Source: Hellea sp039977295 (GTDB lineage Bacteria; Pseudomonadota; Alphaproteobacteria; Caulobacterales; Maricaulaceae). From it: 64,000 nucleotides of DNA. The DNA is taken from contig JBDWDN010000003.1 of assembly GCA_039977295.1 (NCBI GenBank), positions 124,001 to 188,000 of the forward strand. Reading direction: 5' to 3'. The translations under genes were made by a program, and so were the position numbers. Under the pieces are notes generated by a model. The model was not told where the DNA came from. It worked only from the letters and a program-made list of their open reading frames with translations, and did no database searches. Below, piece by piece: positions 34,881 through 42,579 of this stretch (positions are counted from its first letter, which is position 1; each line of letters begins with the position of its first letter).

Positions 34881-35759
34881 ATGTCACTTCAAGGTAAAAC
34901 GATATTCATGTCTGGCGGTTCGCGCGGCATTGGCCTCGCCATTGCAAAAAAATGCGCTGAAGATGGCGCAAATATTGCCATCGCGGCTAAGACGGCAGAA
35001 CCGCATCCAAAGCTTGAAGGCACAATCTATAGCGCTGCCAAAGAGATTGAAGCGGCGGGCGGTAAGGCCCTGCCCCTGATCTGTGACATCCGCGACGAAA
35101 CCGACGTGGACGCAGCGGTTGCTGCCTGCGTCGAAAAATTTGGCGGCATTGATATTTGCATCAATAATGCCAGCGCAGTATCCCCAACGCCCGTCACGGC
35201 TACGCCGATGAAACGCTATGACCTGATGAATGAAGTCAATGCGCGCGGCACATTTATGCTGTCCCAGAAATGTCATCCACATCTGAAAAAAAGCGCGAAC
35301 CCGCATATTGTCAATCTCGCCCCGCCGCTGGATATGAGCCCTCGCTGGTTCAAACATCACACGGCCTATACTATGGCCAAATATGGGATGAGCATGTGCA
35401 CCCTCGGTATGGCCGAGGAATTTCGCAAAGACGGTATTGCGGTCAATTCGCTTTGGCCGATGACCTCTATCGACACAGCGGCTGTGCGCAATATTCTGGG
35501 CGGAGACAGTATGGCCAAGATGAGCCGCACCCCGGCAATTATGGCTGACGCAGCCTATGTTCTGGTGAATCAAATTGCCAAAGATTATACGGGACAATTC
35601 GTCATTGATGAATTTATCCTCGCCTCCGCAGGCCAAACGGACTTCAAACAATATAATCAGCCTGGTTATGACGGGCCGTTAGGCGCGGATTTCTTTATCC
35701 CAAGCGATTGGGTCGCGCGCTCTGTTTCTGACGTTATGGAACATCCTGGATATAAGTGA
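34881..35759 (+). CDS. SDR oxidoreductase, HSDL2-like
   Basis: The 292-residue protein is a classical SDR: GGSRGIGLAIAKK nucleotide-binding loop, INNASAVS, and the catalytic Tyr-x3-Lys in AYTMAKYGMSMC. The segment PHIVNLAPPLDMSPRWF and LGMAEEF closely resemble eukaryotic hydroxysteroid-dehydrogenase-like protein 2, whose SDR domain is peroxisomal and linked to lipid metabolism. Substrate is unknown. It is divergent from PadR and begins a plus-strand run of genes that includes a dienoyl-CoA-isomerase-like protein, pointing to fatty or ring-acid metabolism. Confidence 0.88.
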   Translation: MSLQGKTIFMSGGSRGIGLAIAKKCAEDGANIAIAAKTAEPHPKLEGTIYSAAKEIEAAGGKALPLICDIRDETDVDAAVAACVEKFGGIDICINNASAVSPTPVTATPMKRYDLMNEVNARGTFMLSQKCHPHLKKSANPHIVNLAPPLDMSPRWFKHHTAYTMAKYGMSMCTLGMAEEFRKDGIAVNSLWPMTSIDTAAVRNILGGDSMAKMSRTPAIMADAAYVLVNQIAKDYTGQFVIDEFILASAGQTDFKQYNQPGYDGPLGADFFIPSDWVARSVSDVMEHPGYK

Positions 35760-35789
35760 CGCCCAATAGAATTTTTAAGGATATAGATA

Positions 35790-36209
35790 ATGGCAACTCT
35801 AAACGCCCTCGACCCTACGCCGCAGCAAATTAAAGACTTCCTTGCCCATAAAGGCGCGGATGAGCCTGTCTTTATGCTCAACCTCTTAAAGTTTAAGGAC
35901 CGCGCCACTTATAAAGACGGCGAAGATGTCTCGGGCCGCGAAGCCTATGGACGTTATGCTTCGGCTTTTTCCCAGCTCGTAAAAGAGAGCGGCATAGAGG
36001 GCGGCGCTATCTGGGGCGGCAATCTAAATGCGTGGATGATTGGGCAAGGCGACGGTGAATGGGACGCCGTCGGTATATTTAAATACCCCAATGCGGCCGT
36101 CATGATTGAGACCGTAAGCTCTGAAGCTTATCGCAAGATTCATAGACATCGCCGCGCGGGGTTGGACGGACAATTACTCATCTCATGTGATGATGGCGGG
36201 GTGTTTTAG
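35790..36209 (+). CDS. DUF1330 family protein
   Basis: The 139-residue protein has the DUF1330/dimeric alpha-beta-barrel pattern: PVFMLNLLKFKD, YGRYASAF, AIWGGNLNAWMIG, WDAVGIFKYPN and a Tyr-rich YRKIHRHRRAGL. DUF1330 proteins are small ferredoxin-like-fold proteins without an established reaction. It follows the SDR gene by 30 bp and is probably in the same operon under PadR control. Confidence 0.85.
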   Translation: MATLNALDPTPQQIKDFLAHKGADEPVFMLNLLKFKDRATYKDGEDVSGREAYGRYASAFSQLVKESGIEGGAIWGGNLNAWMIGQGDGEWDAVGIFKYPNAAVMIETVSSEAYRKIHRHRRAGLDGQLLISCDDGGVF

Positions 36210-36267
36210 TCTGCTGAGAATAAATAGATAACTAATAGATAACTAAATGAAAGTCAGGGACACTGGG

Positions 36268-36285
36268 TTCCTGCTTTCGCAGGAA
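36268..36285. repeat. TTTC-loop hairpin, REP-like element
   Basis: TTCCTGC-TTTC-GCAGGAA is a perfect 7-bp hairpin followed by TGAACGG. The same loop and 3' context (GATGCACGG) recur in the hairpin at 40154-40173. It lies 15 bp before the GTG of the next gene. Confidence 0.6.
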
Positions 36286-36300
36286 TGAACGGAATTAAAA

Positions 36301-37386
36301 GTGACCCAAACTCTACTCGTTAACCGCACAGACTTCGCCGACGTCGCGCTTGTCACAGCGAAGCAATCTGAACTCGCCGATGGATTCATCCGCGCCTCAA
36401 TCGGGCCTTGGGCTCTAACGGCTAATAATATCACCTATATGGCAGTGGGCGATCAAATTGGGTATTGGAAGTTTTTCGAGCCCAGTGATTACGGTATTGA
36501 GATGGCGGGTTTCGGAAGAATGCCTGTCTGGGGGTACGCCGAAGTCACCGAATCCAAATGCGCTGATGTGCCTGTTGGGACGGTGCTTTACGGGTTCTTT
36601 CCCATCGCGCAAAACTTTGACATGAAGCCTGTAAAATTAACGCCGCTAGGTTTTCAAGACGGAAATGACCACCGGACAGCCCTTCACCCCGTCTATAATG
36701 GCTATACATTTGTCGATAAAGATCCGAGCTTTGCCGCCCACCGAAAATTGCAGCCCGTTTTGCGCCCGCTTTTTACGACCAGTTTTTTAATTGATGACTT
36801 TCTGGCGGATGAGAATTTCTTTGGCGCCGAGCAAGTCCTGCTCCTCTCGGCGTCTTCAAAGACGGCTATGGGGACGGCCTTTTGCTTAAAACAACGCGGC
36901 AATATTAAAGTTGTCGGCCTAACATCAGAGGGCAATAAAGACTTTACTGAAAGCACAGGTTTTTACGACGAGGTTTATACTTATGATACCATCACCGACA
37001 TGAACCCGGATGTTAAAACCTCGGTTGTGGACATGGCCGGGAACGGTAAAGTCATGGGCAATGTCTATGATCATTTTGAAGAAAATATCGTCTATAATTG
37101 CATGGTCGGTAAATCACATTGGGACGGCGCTCCGCCTAAAGCGCCTACGCTTGGCGCGCCTGCCATTATGTTCTTTGCCCCAGACCGCATCAAACAGCGC
37201 CTCAAAGATTGGGGCGGGCAAGACTTTGCCCATAACCTAGCCGCGCGCTGGCTCCCATTTTGTGACAGCGCCAAAGATTGGCTTGCCATTGAGGAAAGCC
37301 ATGAGGTCACAGATTTACTGAAAACTTACAAAGATTTTTTGAACGGCGATGTTGGCCCGTCCAAAGGCTATCTGTTTAAAATTTAG
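36301..37386 (+). CDS. DUF2855 family protein
   Basis: The 361-residue protein resembles DUF2855 proteins, which look like medium-chain dehydrogenase relatives without a canonical NAD motif: NNITYMAVGDQIGYWKFF, RMPVWGYAEV, VGTVLYGFFP and a Rossmann-like segment EQVLLLSASSKTAMGTAFCL. Function is unestablished. It uses GTG 36301, preceded by GGAAT and a hairpin, and ends 9 bp before the crotonase gene, so both probably share a transcript. Confidence 0.82.
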   Translation: MTQTLLVNRTDFADVALVTAKQSELADGFIRASIGPWALTANNITYMAVGDQIGYWKFFEPSDYGIEMAGFGRMPVWGYAEVTESKCADVPVGTVLYGFFPIAQNFDMKPVKLTPLGFQDGNDHRTALHPVYNGYTFVDKDPSFAAHRKLQPVLRPLFTTSFLIDDFLADENFFGAEQVLLLSASSKTAMGTAFCLKQRGNIKVVGLTSEGNKDFTESTGFYDEVYTYDTITDMNPDVKTSVVDMAGNGKVMGNVYDHFEENIVYNCMVGKSHWDGAPPKAPTLGAPAIMFFAPDRIKQRLKDWGGQDFAHNLAARWLPFCDSAKDWLAIEESHEVTDLLKTYKDFLNGDVGPSKGYLFKI

Positions 37387-37395
37387 GAGAGCATC

Positions 37396-38229
37396 ATGAG
37401 CTATAAATGTTTCGACGTCTCAATAGAGAATAATATTGCCCATATCGTGATGAGCCGCCCTGAAAAGCGCAATGCGATGATTAAAGAGTTTTGGACGGAG
37501 CTACCTAAAATTATCCGCGATATTGATGATAATGCCAAAGCCCGCGTCATTGTCCTCTCTTCAACAGGGCCTGTCTTTTCAGCGGGCATTGATGTCGGCA
37601 TGTTCAGTAGCGATATCGGCGCGATACGCGATAAAAACGATCCTGCTTATGGCGTGAACTTCTACCATAATAGCGTCTTGCCGCTGCAAGATAGCTTCAC
37701 TGCCATTGAGCAATGCCGCATCCCCGTCCTCGCGGCGATCCAAGGCGGATGTTACGGGGGCGGTGTAGACCTGATTACGGCCTGCGACATGCGCTACGGC
37801 ACAGAAGATAGCTTCATCACCATTTACGAAATCATGGTTGGAATGGTCGCCGATGTTGGCACCTTCCCCCGCATCCTCAACCACATGCCCGAAGGCGTCG
37901 TAAGAGAGCTCGCCTATACAGGCCGCAAAATGCATGCAGGCGAATGCAAAGATCGCGGCCTTTATAATGAAGTCTATGATTCCCAAGAAAATATGATGAA
38001 AGCCGTCATGGAACTCGCGGCAGATATAGCCTCTAAACCGCCTCTCTCCGTCTATGGCTGCAAACGTATCATCACCTATTCACGTGATCACAGCACAGCC
38101 GATACGCTCGACAATATCGCCGTCTGGAACATGTCCATGCTCATCCCAAGCGAAATGATGGAAGCCATGGTGTCCAAAGGTGAGAAGCGCCCTGGCAATT
38201 ATAAAGACCTGCCTAAGAAGGCGAGCTGA
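37396..38229 (+). CDS. Crotonase-family protein, dienoyl-CoA isomerase (ECH1)-like
   Basis: The 277-residue protein has the crotonase fold (SRPEKRNAM, FSAGIDVGMF, oxyanion-hole Gly-Gly in GGCYGGGVDL). It also retains an acidic triad as in delta3,5-delta2,4-dienoyl-CoA isomerase: Asp in ACDMRY, then Glu and Asp eight apart in YEIMVGMVAD. That favours dienoyl-CoA isomerisation over simple hydration. It would support oxidation of odd-position unsaturated acids. Its stop overlaps the next start (TGATG). Confidence 0.88.
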   Translation: MSYKCFDVSIENNIAHIVMSRPEKRNAMIKEFWTELPKIIRDIDDNAKARVIVLSSTGPVFSAGIDVGMFSSDIGAIRDKNDPAYGVNFYHNSVLPLQDSFTAIEQCRIPVLAAIQGGCYGGGVDLITACDMRYGTEDSFITIYEIMVGMVADVGTFPRILNHMPEGVVRELAYTGRKMHAGECKDRGLYNEVYDSQENMMKAVMELAADIASKPPLSVYGCKRIITYSRDHSTADTLDNIAVWNMSMLIPSEMMEAMVSKGEKRPGNYKDLPKKAS

Positions 38230-38819
38230 TGGCTATTAAAAAAACAGTCGATGATTATCTTATAGACGCCGAATATTGGCAGACAGAGCTTTTAAGCTTG
38301 CGCCGGGAGCTTGTCTCCACCGAACTTAAAGAGACAATGAAATGGGGCATGCCTTGTTATACCTTTGAAGGTAAAAACATTGTCGGGATAGGCGGCTTCA
38401 AATCCTATTTTGGTCTTTGGTTCCATCAAGGTGTATTTTTAAGCGATCCTGCCAATGTGCTAGTAAATGCGCAAGCTGAGAAGACCAAGGCCTTGCGGCA
38501 ATGGCGCATGACAACCTCGCGGGATATTAAGCCTGACCTTATTAAATCCTATATCGCGGAATCGATTGAACATGCCCGCGCAGGAAAGAAAGTTCCAAAT
38601 GCCGCGCCGCGCAAACTCAACCTGCCGCCACAGTTAAAGGCCGCTCTAAAGAGCGACGCAGACCTCAACGCCGCATTCGAGACATTTCGTACCGCACAGC
38701 AATGTGATTTCGCCGATTATATTTCTAGCGCTAAGCAGGACGCGACCAAGCAAAGACGCCTTGAAAAGATTATACCTCTCATCCAATCAGGCACTGGACT
38801 CAACGACAAATATAAATAA
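38229..38819 (+). CDS. YdeI/DUF1801-type protein
   Basis: The 196-residue protein contains a DUF1801-like first half (VDDYLIDAEYWQTELLSLRR, LKETMKWGMPCYTFEGKNI, GIGGFKSYFGLWFHQG) and the YdeI-type C-terminal helix (LKAALKSDADLNAAFETF). These cytosolic proteins have no settled function; some are linked to antimicrobial or peptide resistance. It overlaps the crotonase stop by one base, so it is co-translated. Confidence 0.82.
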   Translation: MAIKKTVDDYLIDAEYWQTELLSLRRELVSTELKETMKWGMPCYTFEGKNIVGIGGFKSYFGLWFHQGVFLSDPANVLVNAQAEKTKALRQWRMTTSRDIKPDLIKSYIAESIEHARAGKKVPNAAPRKLNLPPQLKAALKSDADLNAAFETFRTAQQCDFADYISSAKQDATKQRRLEKIIPLIQSGTGLNDKYK

Positions 38820-38832
38820 TTGAAAGCTTAGT

Positions 38833-39954
38833 ATGACGGCTCACCTCACCCTTTACGGCGTTAAAATTTCGATGTTTACGGGTAAGGTTCGAAGTTATTT
38901 AATCAAGCAGGGTATTGCTTTCACGGAGACCGCGCCTGTCTCTGAACATTTTTCAAACGTTGTCCTGCCCCAACTCGGACGCCGCATCATTCCTGTTCTA
39001 GAAACCCCTGGCGGAACGCTTATTCAAGATACGACAGATATTATTGATTATCTTGAAGGTGAAGGCCTAGCCAAAATGAGCGCCTATCCCAAAGACCCTC
39101 TGCGCCATTTACTCTCGCTTATATTAGAACTCTTTGGCGATGAAGGATTACTCCGCCCCGCCATGCATTACCGCTGGAATTTCCCTGCCCAGACGGACGG
39201 ATTTATTAGCCACGGTTTTGGCGGATGGCAGGGGCCCGACGCGCCGCTTGAAGCCAAAGAACAAACCGAAAAAACCATGAGTAAGTTTAGCGGCTTTCTC
39301 CCTGCGCTCGGCGTGACAGCCGAGACTATTCCAGAGGTAGGACGAAGCTTTGGCGAATTACTAGAAATCCTTGAGGCGCATTTTGTCCGCACGCCCTATC
39401 TGCTCGGCGATACGCCCACAATTGGGGATTACGGCATGATGTGCTCGCTCTATGCCCATCTGGCCCGCGATCCTGTCCCCAGCGCCTTAATGAAAAATCG
39501 CGCGCCAAGCCTCTTCCGCTGGACGGAACGCATGAACGCCCCCCATAGCGATTATTCCGACATGCCATATTATACGCCCAGTCCAGACTTACCGGCGACT
39601 CTCGGCCCTATACTTAAATATATCGCGCATTATTTTCTGCCAGAAATGCGAATGAATGTCGACATCATGAACGCCTTACCTAGCGGAGACAGCGGAACGC
39701 CCGCCACCATTAATCCAAAAATGGCAGTGTTAGGCTTTGGCAAATTTAATCATGGCGATACAGAAATTCAATGCGCCGTCAGGCCGATCCGGTTTTATAT
39801 GCTACAGCGCGTGACAGATTATTACGCCGGGATGAAAGACAGTGACCAAAAGGCAGCTTTGAAGTATTTGGAGTCCTTTGGCTTGGGTCCACTACTGACG
39901 CTAACCGCTAAGCACCGTGTGGAGCGTAAGAATCATACTGAGGTATGGGGGTAA
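38833..39954 (+). CDS. Glutathione S-transferase family protein
   Basis: The 373-residue protein has an N-terminal thioredoxin-like GST domain (LTLYGVKISMFTGKVRSYL, RIIPVLETPGGTLIQDTTDI with the cis-Pro and Asp-Thr glutathione site) and an all-helical C-terminal domain (PYLLGDTPTIGDYGMMCSLY). The ~120 residues beyond it are an extension seen in some long bacterial GSTs. Role: glutathione conjugation or a ring/peroxide-metabolising step in the same operon. Confidence 0.88.
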   Translation: MTAHLTLYGVKISMFTGKVRSYLIKQGIAFTETAPVSEHFSNVVLPQLGRRIIPVLETPGGTLIQDTTDIIDYLEGEGLAKMSAYPKDPLRHLLSLILELFGDEGLLRPAMHYRWNFPAQTDGFISHGFGGWQGPDAPLEAKEQTEKTMSKFSGFLPALGVTAETIPEVGRSFGELLEILEAHFVRTPYLLGDTPTIGDYGMMCSLYAHLARDPVPSALMKNRAPSLFRWTERMNAPHSDYSDMPYYTPSPDLPATLGPILKYIAHYFLPEMRMNVDIMNALPSGDSGTPATINPKMAVLGFGKFNHGDTEIQCAVRPIRFYMLQRVTDYYAGMKDSDQKAALKYLESFGLGPLLTLTAKHRVERKNHTEVWG

Positions 39955-40012
39955 ACCCTCGCGGCTGATGCCTGCAATTATTAGCCTACCCCTTCCCAAA
40001 ATCCTCCGCGCA

Positions 40013-40051
40013 TCCCAACCCTGTGTTTGCCAGCAAACACTAGAGTTGGGA
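40013..40051. repeat. Structured intergenic repeat, copy 3
   Basis: Outer stem TCCCAAC (40013-40019) / GTTGGGA (40045-40051) encloses inner stem GTGTTTG (40023-40029) / CAAACAC (40034-40040) with loop CCAG. It shares the nested design, the GTTTG/CAAAC inner stem and the 3' internal AGA with the repeats at 49863 and 54680, but the outer stem has changed on both sides together. Confidence 0.6.
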
Positions 40052-40153
40052 CCCAGTATCCCCGTTCTCTCCACCGGTATTAATGGGATTGAGTGTTGGC
40101 ACAGTTGCCACCAATACCCCTACCCCACTCACTTGACAGATTGGGATTCCTAG

Positions 40154-40173
40154 ATCCTAGCTTTCGCTAGGAT
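40154..40173. repeat. TTTC-loop hairpin, REP-like element, second copy
   Basis: ATCCTAGC-TTTC-GCTAGGAT is a perfect 8-bp hairpin followed by GCACGGAAG. It matches the 36268-36285 element in loop and 3' context while the stem letters differ in a compensated way. Confidence 0.6.
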
Positions 40174-40208
40174 GCACGGAAGTTTAGCGGGCGGAGTAGG
40201 TTTCCCTG

Positions 40209-41783
40209 TTACTTTGCTACAAGCCCCATCAACGCCGTCGTGCTCGCATCGTGGTCACCCGCTTCGCCCGCTTCCATCTCATCTAATATCGTGGATGCCA
40301 GCACCTTTCCGAGCTGAACGCCCCATTGGTCGAAACTATTCACGTTCCAGATAATGCCTTGGACAAAGACTTTATGCTCATAAAGCGCGATTAGGTGGCC
40401 CAACGCGAAGGGTGATAACTCGTCTAGCGTAATCGTTGTCGAGGGACGGTTACCGGGGAAGGTTTTTTGCGGGGCCAATGCGTTGATGTCATCATGTCCT
40501 TCTAACTCTTCGCGGACTTTATATTCGGGCTTACCTAGCATCAGCGCTTCGGATTGCGCGAAACAATTGGCGAGGAGCGCCGCGTGATGGGCGGGTCTTT
40601 CGCTATGGTCTTTCAAGACAGCTACAAAATCTACGGGCGCGCCCGGCGTTCCTTGGTGCAGCCATTGAAAGAAGGCATGCTGGCCATTTGTGCCTTCATC
40701 GCCCCAGATGATGGGACAGGTCAGGCCTGCGTCTTTGCCTTCGCGCGTTACGCGCTTACCGTTAGATTCCATTTCAAGCTGCTGTAGAAATGCCGCGAAC
40801 TTTCGAATGCGCCGCGCATAGGGAATAACTGCCTGAGAGGTATAGCCCAGCACATTGCGGTTCCATATTCCCGTCAGCGCCAGCATAACAGGCAGGTTCT
40901 CATGCAGCGGTTGATCGCGAAAATGCATATCCATCTTGGCCGCGCCTTTTAAGAAGTCATCAAAGACTTTAGGGCCGAAGGCAATTTGCAGAGACAGCCC
41001 TACGGCGCTCCACACGGAATAACGTCCGCCAACCCAGTCCCAAAAATCAAAGATTTGGTCACTTGGAATGTCAAAACCTAGTGCGCCTTCACGGTTCGCC
41101 GTCACGGCAATAAAATTCGCGCCTGCTTTTTTACCCAGTTTCGCCGTGAGCCAGCTTCGCGCGGCCTCTGCATTCATGCGAGTTTCTTGCGTAGTGAAAG
41201 ATTTAGAGACAACGACGACCAAAGTTGTTTTAGGGTCAAGGCCGCGTAGCGCGTCATTAATAGAGGCGCCGTCAACATTTTCAGCAAAGCGCAGATCAAG
41301 CGCCATCTCGCCGGCCGCCTGAAACGCATCGGCGACTAATCGCGGGCCCAAATCTGACCCGCCAATACCGATATGAATAACGGCTTTGAACTTACCCTCT
41401 TTGCGAACCTTATCTGCAAAGCTCGCCATGCGTTTGCGCATCTTTTTCACATCTGCCTGTACATCTTTAGAACCGCCGACGCCGCGCAATGCCATATGCA
41501 ACACGGCCCGGTCTTCGGAGGTATTGACCGTATCGCCCGCAAATAATTTTGCGCGCCATTCTTCGAGATGACAGGCCGCCGCAAAATCCTGCAACGCGTC
41601 CAAAGCATTTTCGCTGATCGCTTGCTTAGAGAAATCAGCGCGTAATGGTCCTTCGCGCATCACAAAGCGGTCCAGACGTTTCGGCTCTGTCTTAAATAAA
41701 TCTTGGATAGAGACCGACTTGCCGGCCAAGTCTTCGAGCTTTGAGTAATGAACGGCGCGATCTGTGAACATATCTGATGGCAT
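40209..41783 (-). CDS. pgi: Glucose-6-phosphate isomerase
   Basis: The 524-residue protein carries PGI signatures: HIGIGGSDLGPRLV, VVVVSKSFTTQETRMNAEA, FWDWVGGRYSVWSAVGL, QLEMESNGKRV and WGDEGTNGQHAFFQ. It interconverts glucose-6-phosphate and fructose-6-phosphate in the cytosol. ATG 41783 is preceded by AGAGGAGA. A longer reading from 41852 would start inside the neighbouring terminator, so I reject it. Confidence 0.96.
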   Translation of the reverse strand: MPSDMFTDRAVHYSKLEDLAGKSVSIQDLFKTEPKRLDRFVMREGPLRADFSKQAISENALDALQDFAAACHLEEWRAKLFAGDTVNTSEDRAVLHMALRGVGGSKDVQADVKKMRKRMASFADKVRKEGKFKAVIHIGIGGSDLGPRLVADAFQAAGEMALDLRFAENVDGASINDALRGLDPKTTLVVVVSKSFTTQETRMNAEAARSWLTAKLGKKAGANFIAVTANREGALGFDIPSDQIFDFWDWVGGRYSVWSAVGLSLQIAFGPKVFDDFLKGAAKMDMHFRDQPLHENLPVMLALTGIWNRNVLGYTSQAVIPYARRIRKFAAFLQQLEMESNGKRVTREGKDAGLTCPIIWGDEGTNGQHAFFQWLHQGTPGAPVDFVAVLKDHSERPAHHAALLANCFAQSEALMLGKPEYKVREELEGHDDINALAPQKTFPGNRPSTTITLDELSPFALGHLIALYEHKVFVQGIIWNVNSFDQWGVQLGKVLASTILDEMEAGEAGDHDASTTALMGLVAK

Positions 41784-41840
41784 GAAGGTCTCCTCTTTCG
41801 CGCGGCTTTTAGAACATCTTGAATATATCGCAATAAAAAA

Positions 41841-41868
41841 CCCTGCTGCCAAAGAGGTGGCAACAGGG
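41841..41868 (-). terminator. Rho-independent terminator of the dsbD-redoxin unit
   Basis: On the minus strand CCCTGTTGCC pairs with GGCAGCAGGG (one mismatch) around CACCTCTTT-type loop bases and is followed by TTTTTT. It lies 42 bp after the redoxin stop and before the pgi start. Confidence 0.85.
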
Positions 41869-41909
41869 CGTCATGCGCTAAACTTACGTTAGCTCAATTA
41901 TTTGCGCGT

Positions 41910-42527
41910 TTATGATCCGTATTTCACAGAGCAGCCATAGGGCGCTGTGTCGGACTCGCCGACAGCATTTCCAGCCTTCAAGTCATCCATAGCCGCAAGA
42001 ACATAATTCTTGGCGCCTTTGACGGTCGCGGGGTTAGCGGAGCGGTTATCATCAATTGCGCCCTGATAGACAAGCGTCTGGGACTCGTCGATGACATACA
42101 TATGCGGCGTTGTTTTAGCGGCAAATGTGCGGCCCATTTCCCCTGCGGGGTCGAGCACGATAGCCGTAGACCCTGCGCCTTGCGCGGTCTTCCAATCATT
42201 CGCCTCCGCGCCAGACTTATAACCCTGCTTACCAGGCGCGCTGGAAATGACTGAAAGCCAAACCGCGCCATCGGCTGTCGCCATGGCTTGCGTCTTTTGC
42301 ATATTATTTGTGGTGTAATGCTTCTTTACATAAGGGCAGCCTTCATTTGTCCACTCAAGGACAACTTTTTTACCTGCAAAATCAGACAAATTATGCATTT
42401 TACCGTTAGAATCTGTAACCGTCATATCGGCAACATTAGACCCTGTAGCAATCTTAGCCGTCGCGGGCGCCGCGAGCGCCAAGGCTGAAACCGCAAGTGT
42501 AGAAAATAGAATTTTTGAAATCGTCAT
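41910..42527 (-). CDS. Secreted redoxin-family protein (single-Cys thioredoxin fold)
   Basis: The 205-residue protein has a signal peptide (ILFSTLAVSALALAAPATA) and a thioredoxin-like/AhpC-TSA fold: VVLEWTNEGCPYVKKHY with Cys64, AIVLDPAGEMGRTFAAKTTPHMYVID with the cis-Pro. It lacks a CxxC pair, so a peroxidase or thiol-peroxidase-like role fed by DsbD is more likely than disulfide exchange. Start ATG 42527 follows GAGAGGA; a start at 42593 would overlap the DsbD gene. Gap to dsbD is 52 bp. Confidence 0.85.
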   Translation of the reverse strand: MTISKILFSTLAVSALALAAPATAKIATGSNVADMTVTDSNGKMHNLSDFAGKKVVLEWTNEGCPYVKKHYTTNNMQKTQAMATADGAVWLSVISSAPGKQGYKSGAEANDWKTAQGAGSTAIVLDPAGEMGRTFAAKTTPHMYVIDESQTLVYQGAIDDNRSANPATVKGAKNYVLAAMDDLKAGNAVGESDTAPYGCSVKYGS

Positions 42528-42579
42528 GTGATGTCCTCTCTTATGGGTGGCCTTATTACGGATAACAAGGCCGTTGGGA

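Noticed and set aside
34884..35651. 255-codon minus-strand frame antisense to the SDR
   Set aside because: Shadow of the HSDL2-like gene; the SDR motifs on the plus strand are decisive.
41783..41852. Upstream extension of pgi
   Set aside because: It would begin inside the terminator stem; AGAGGAGA supports ATG 41783.
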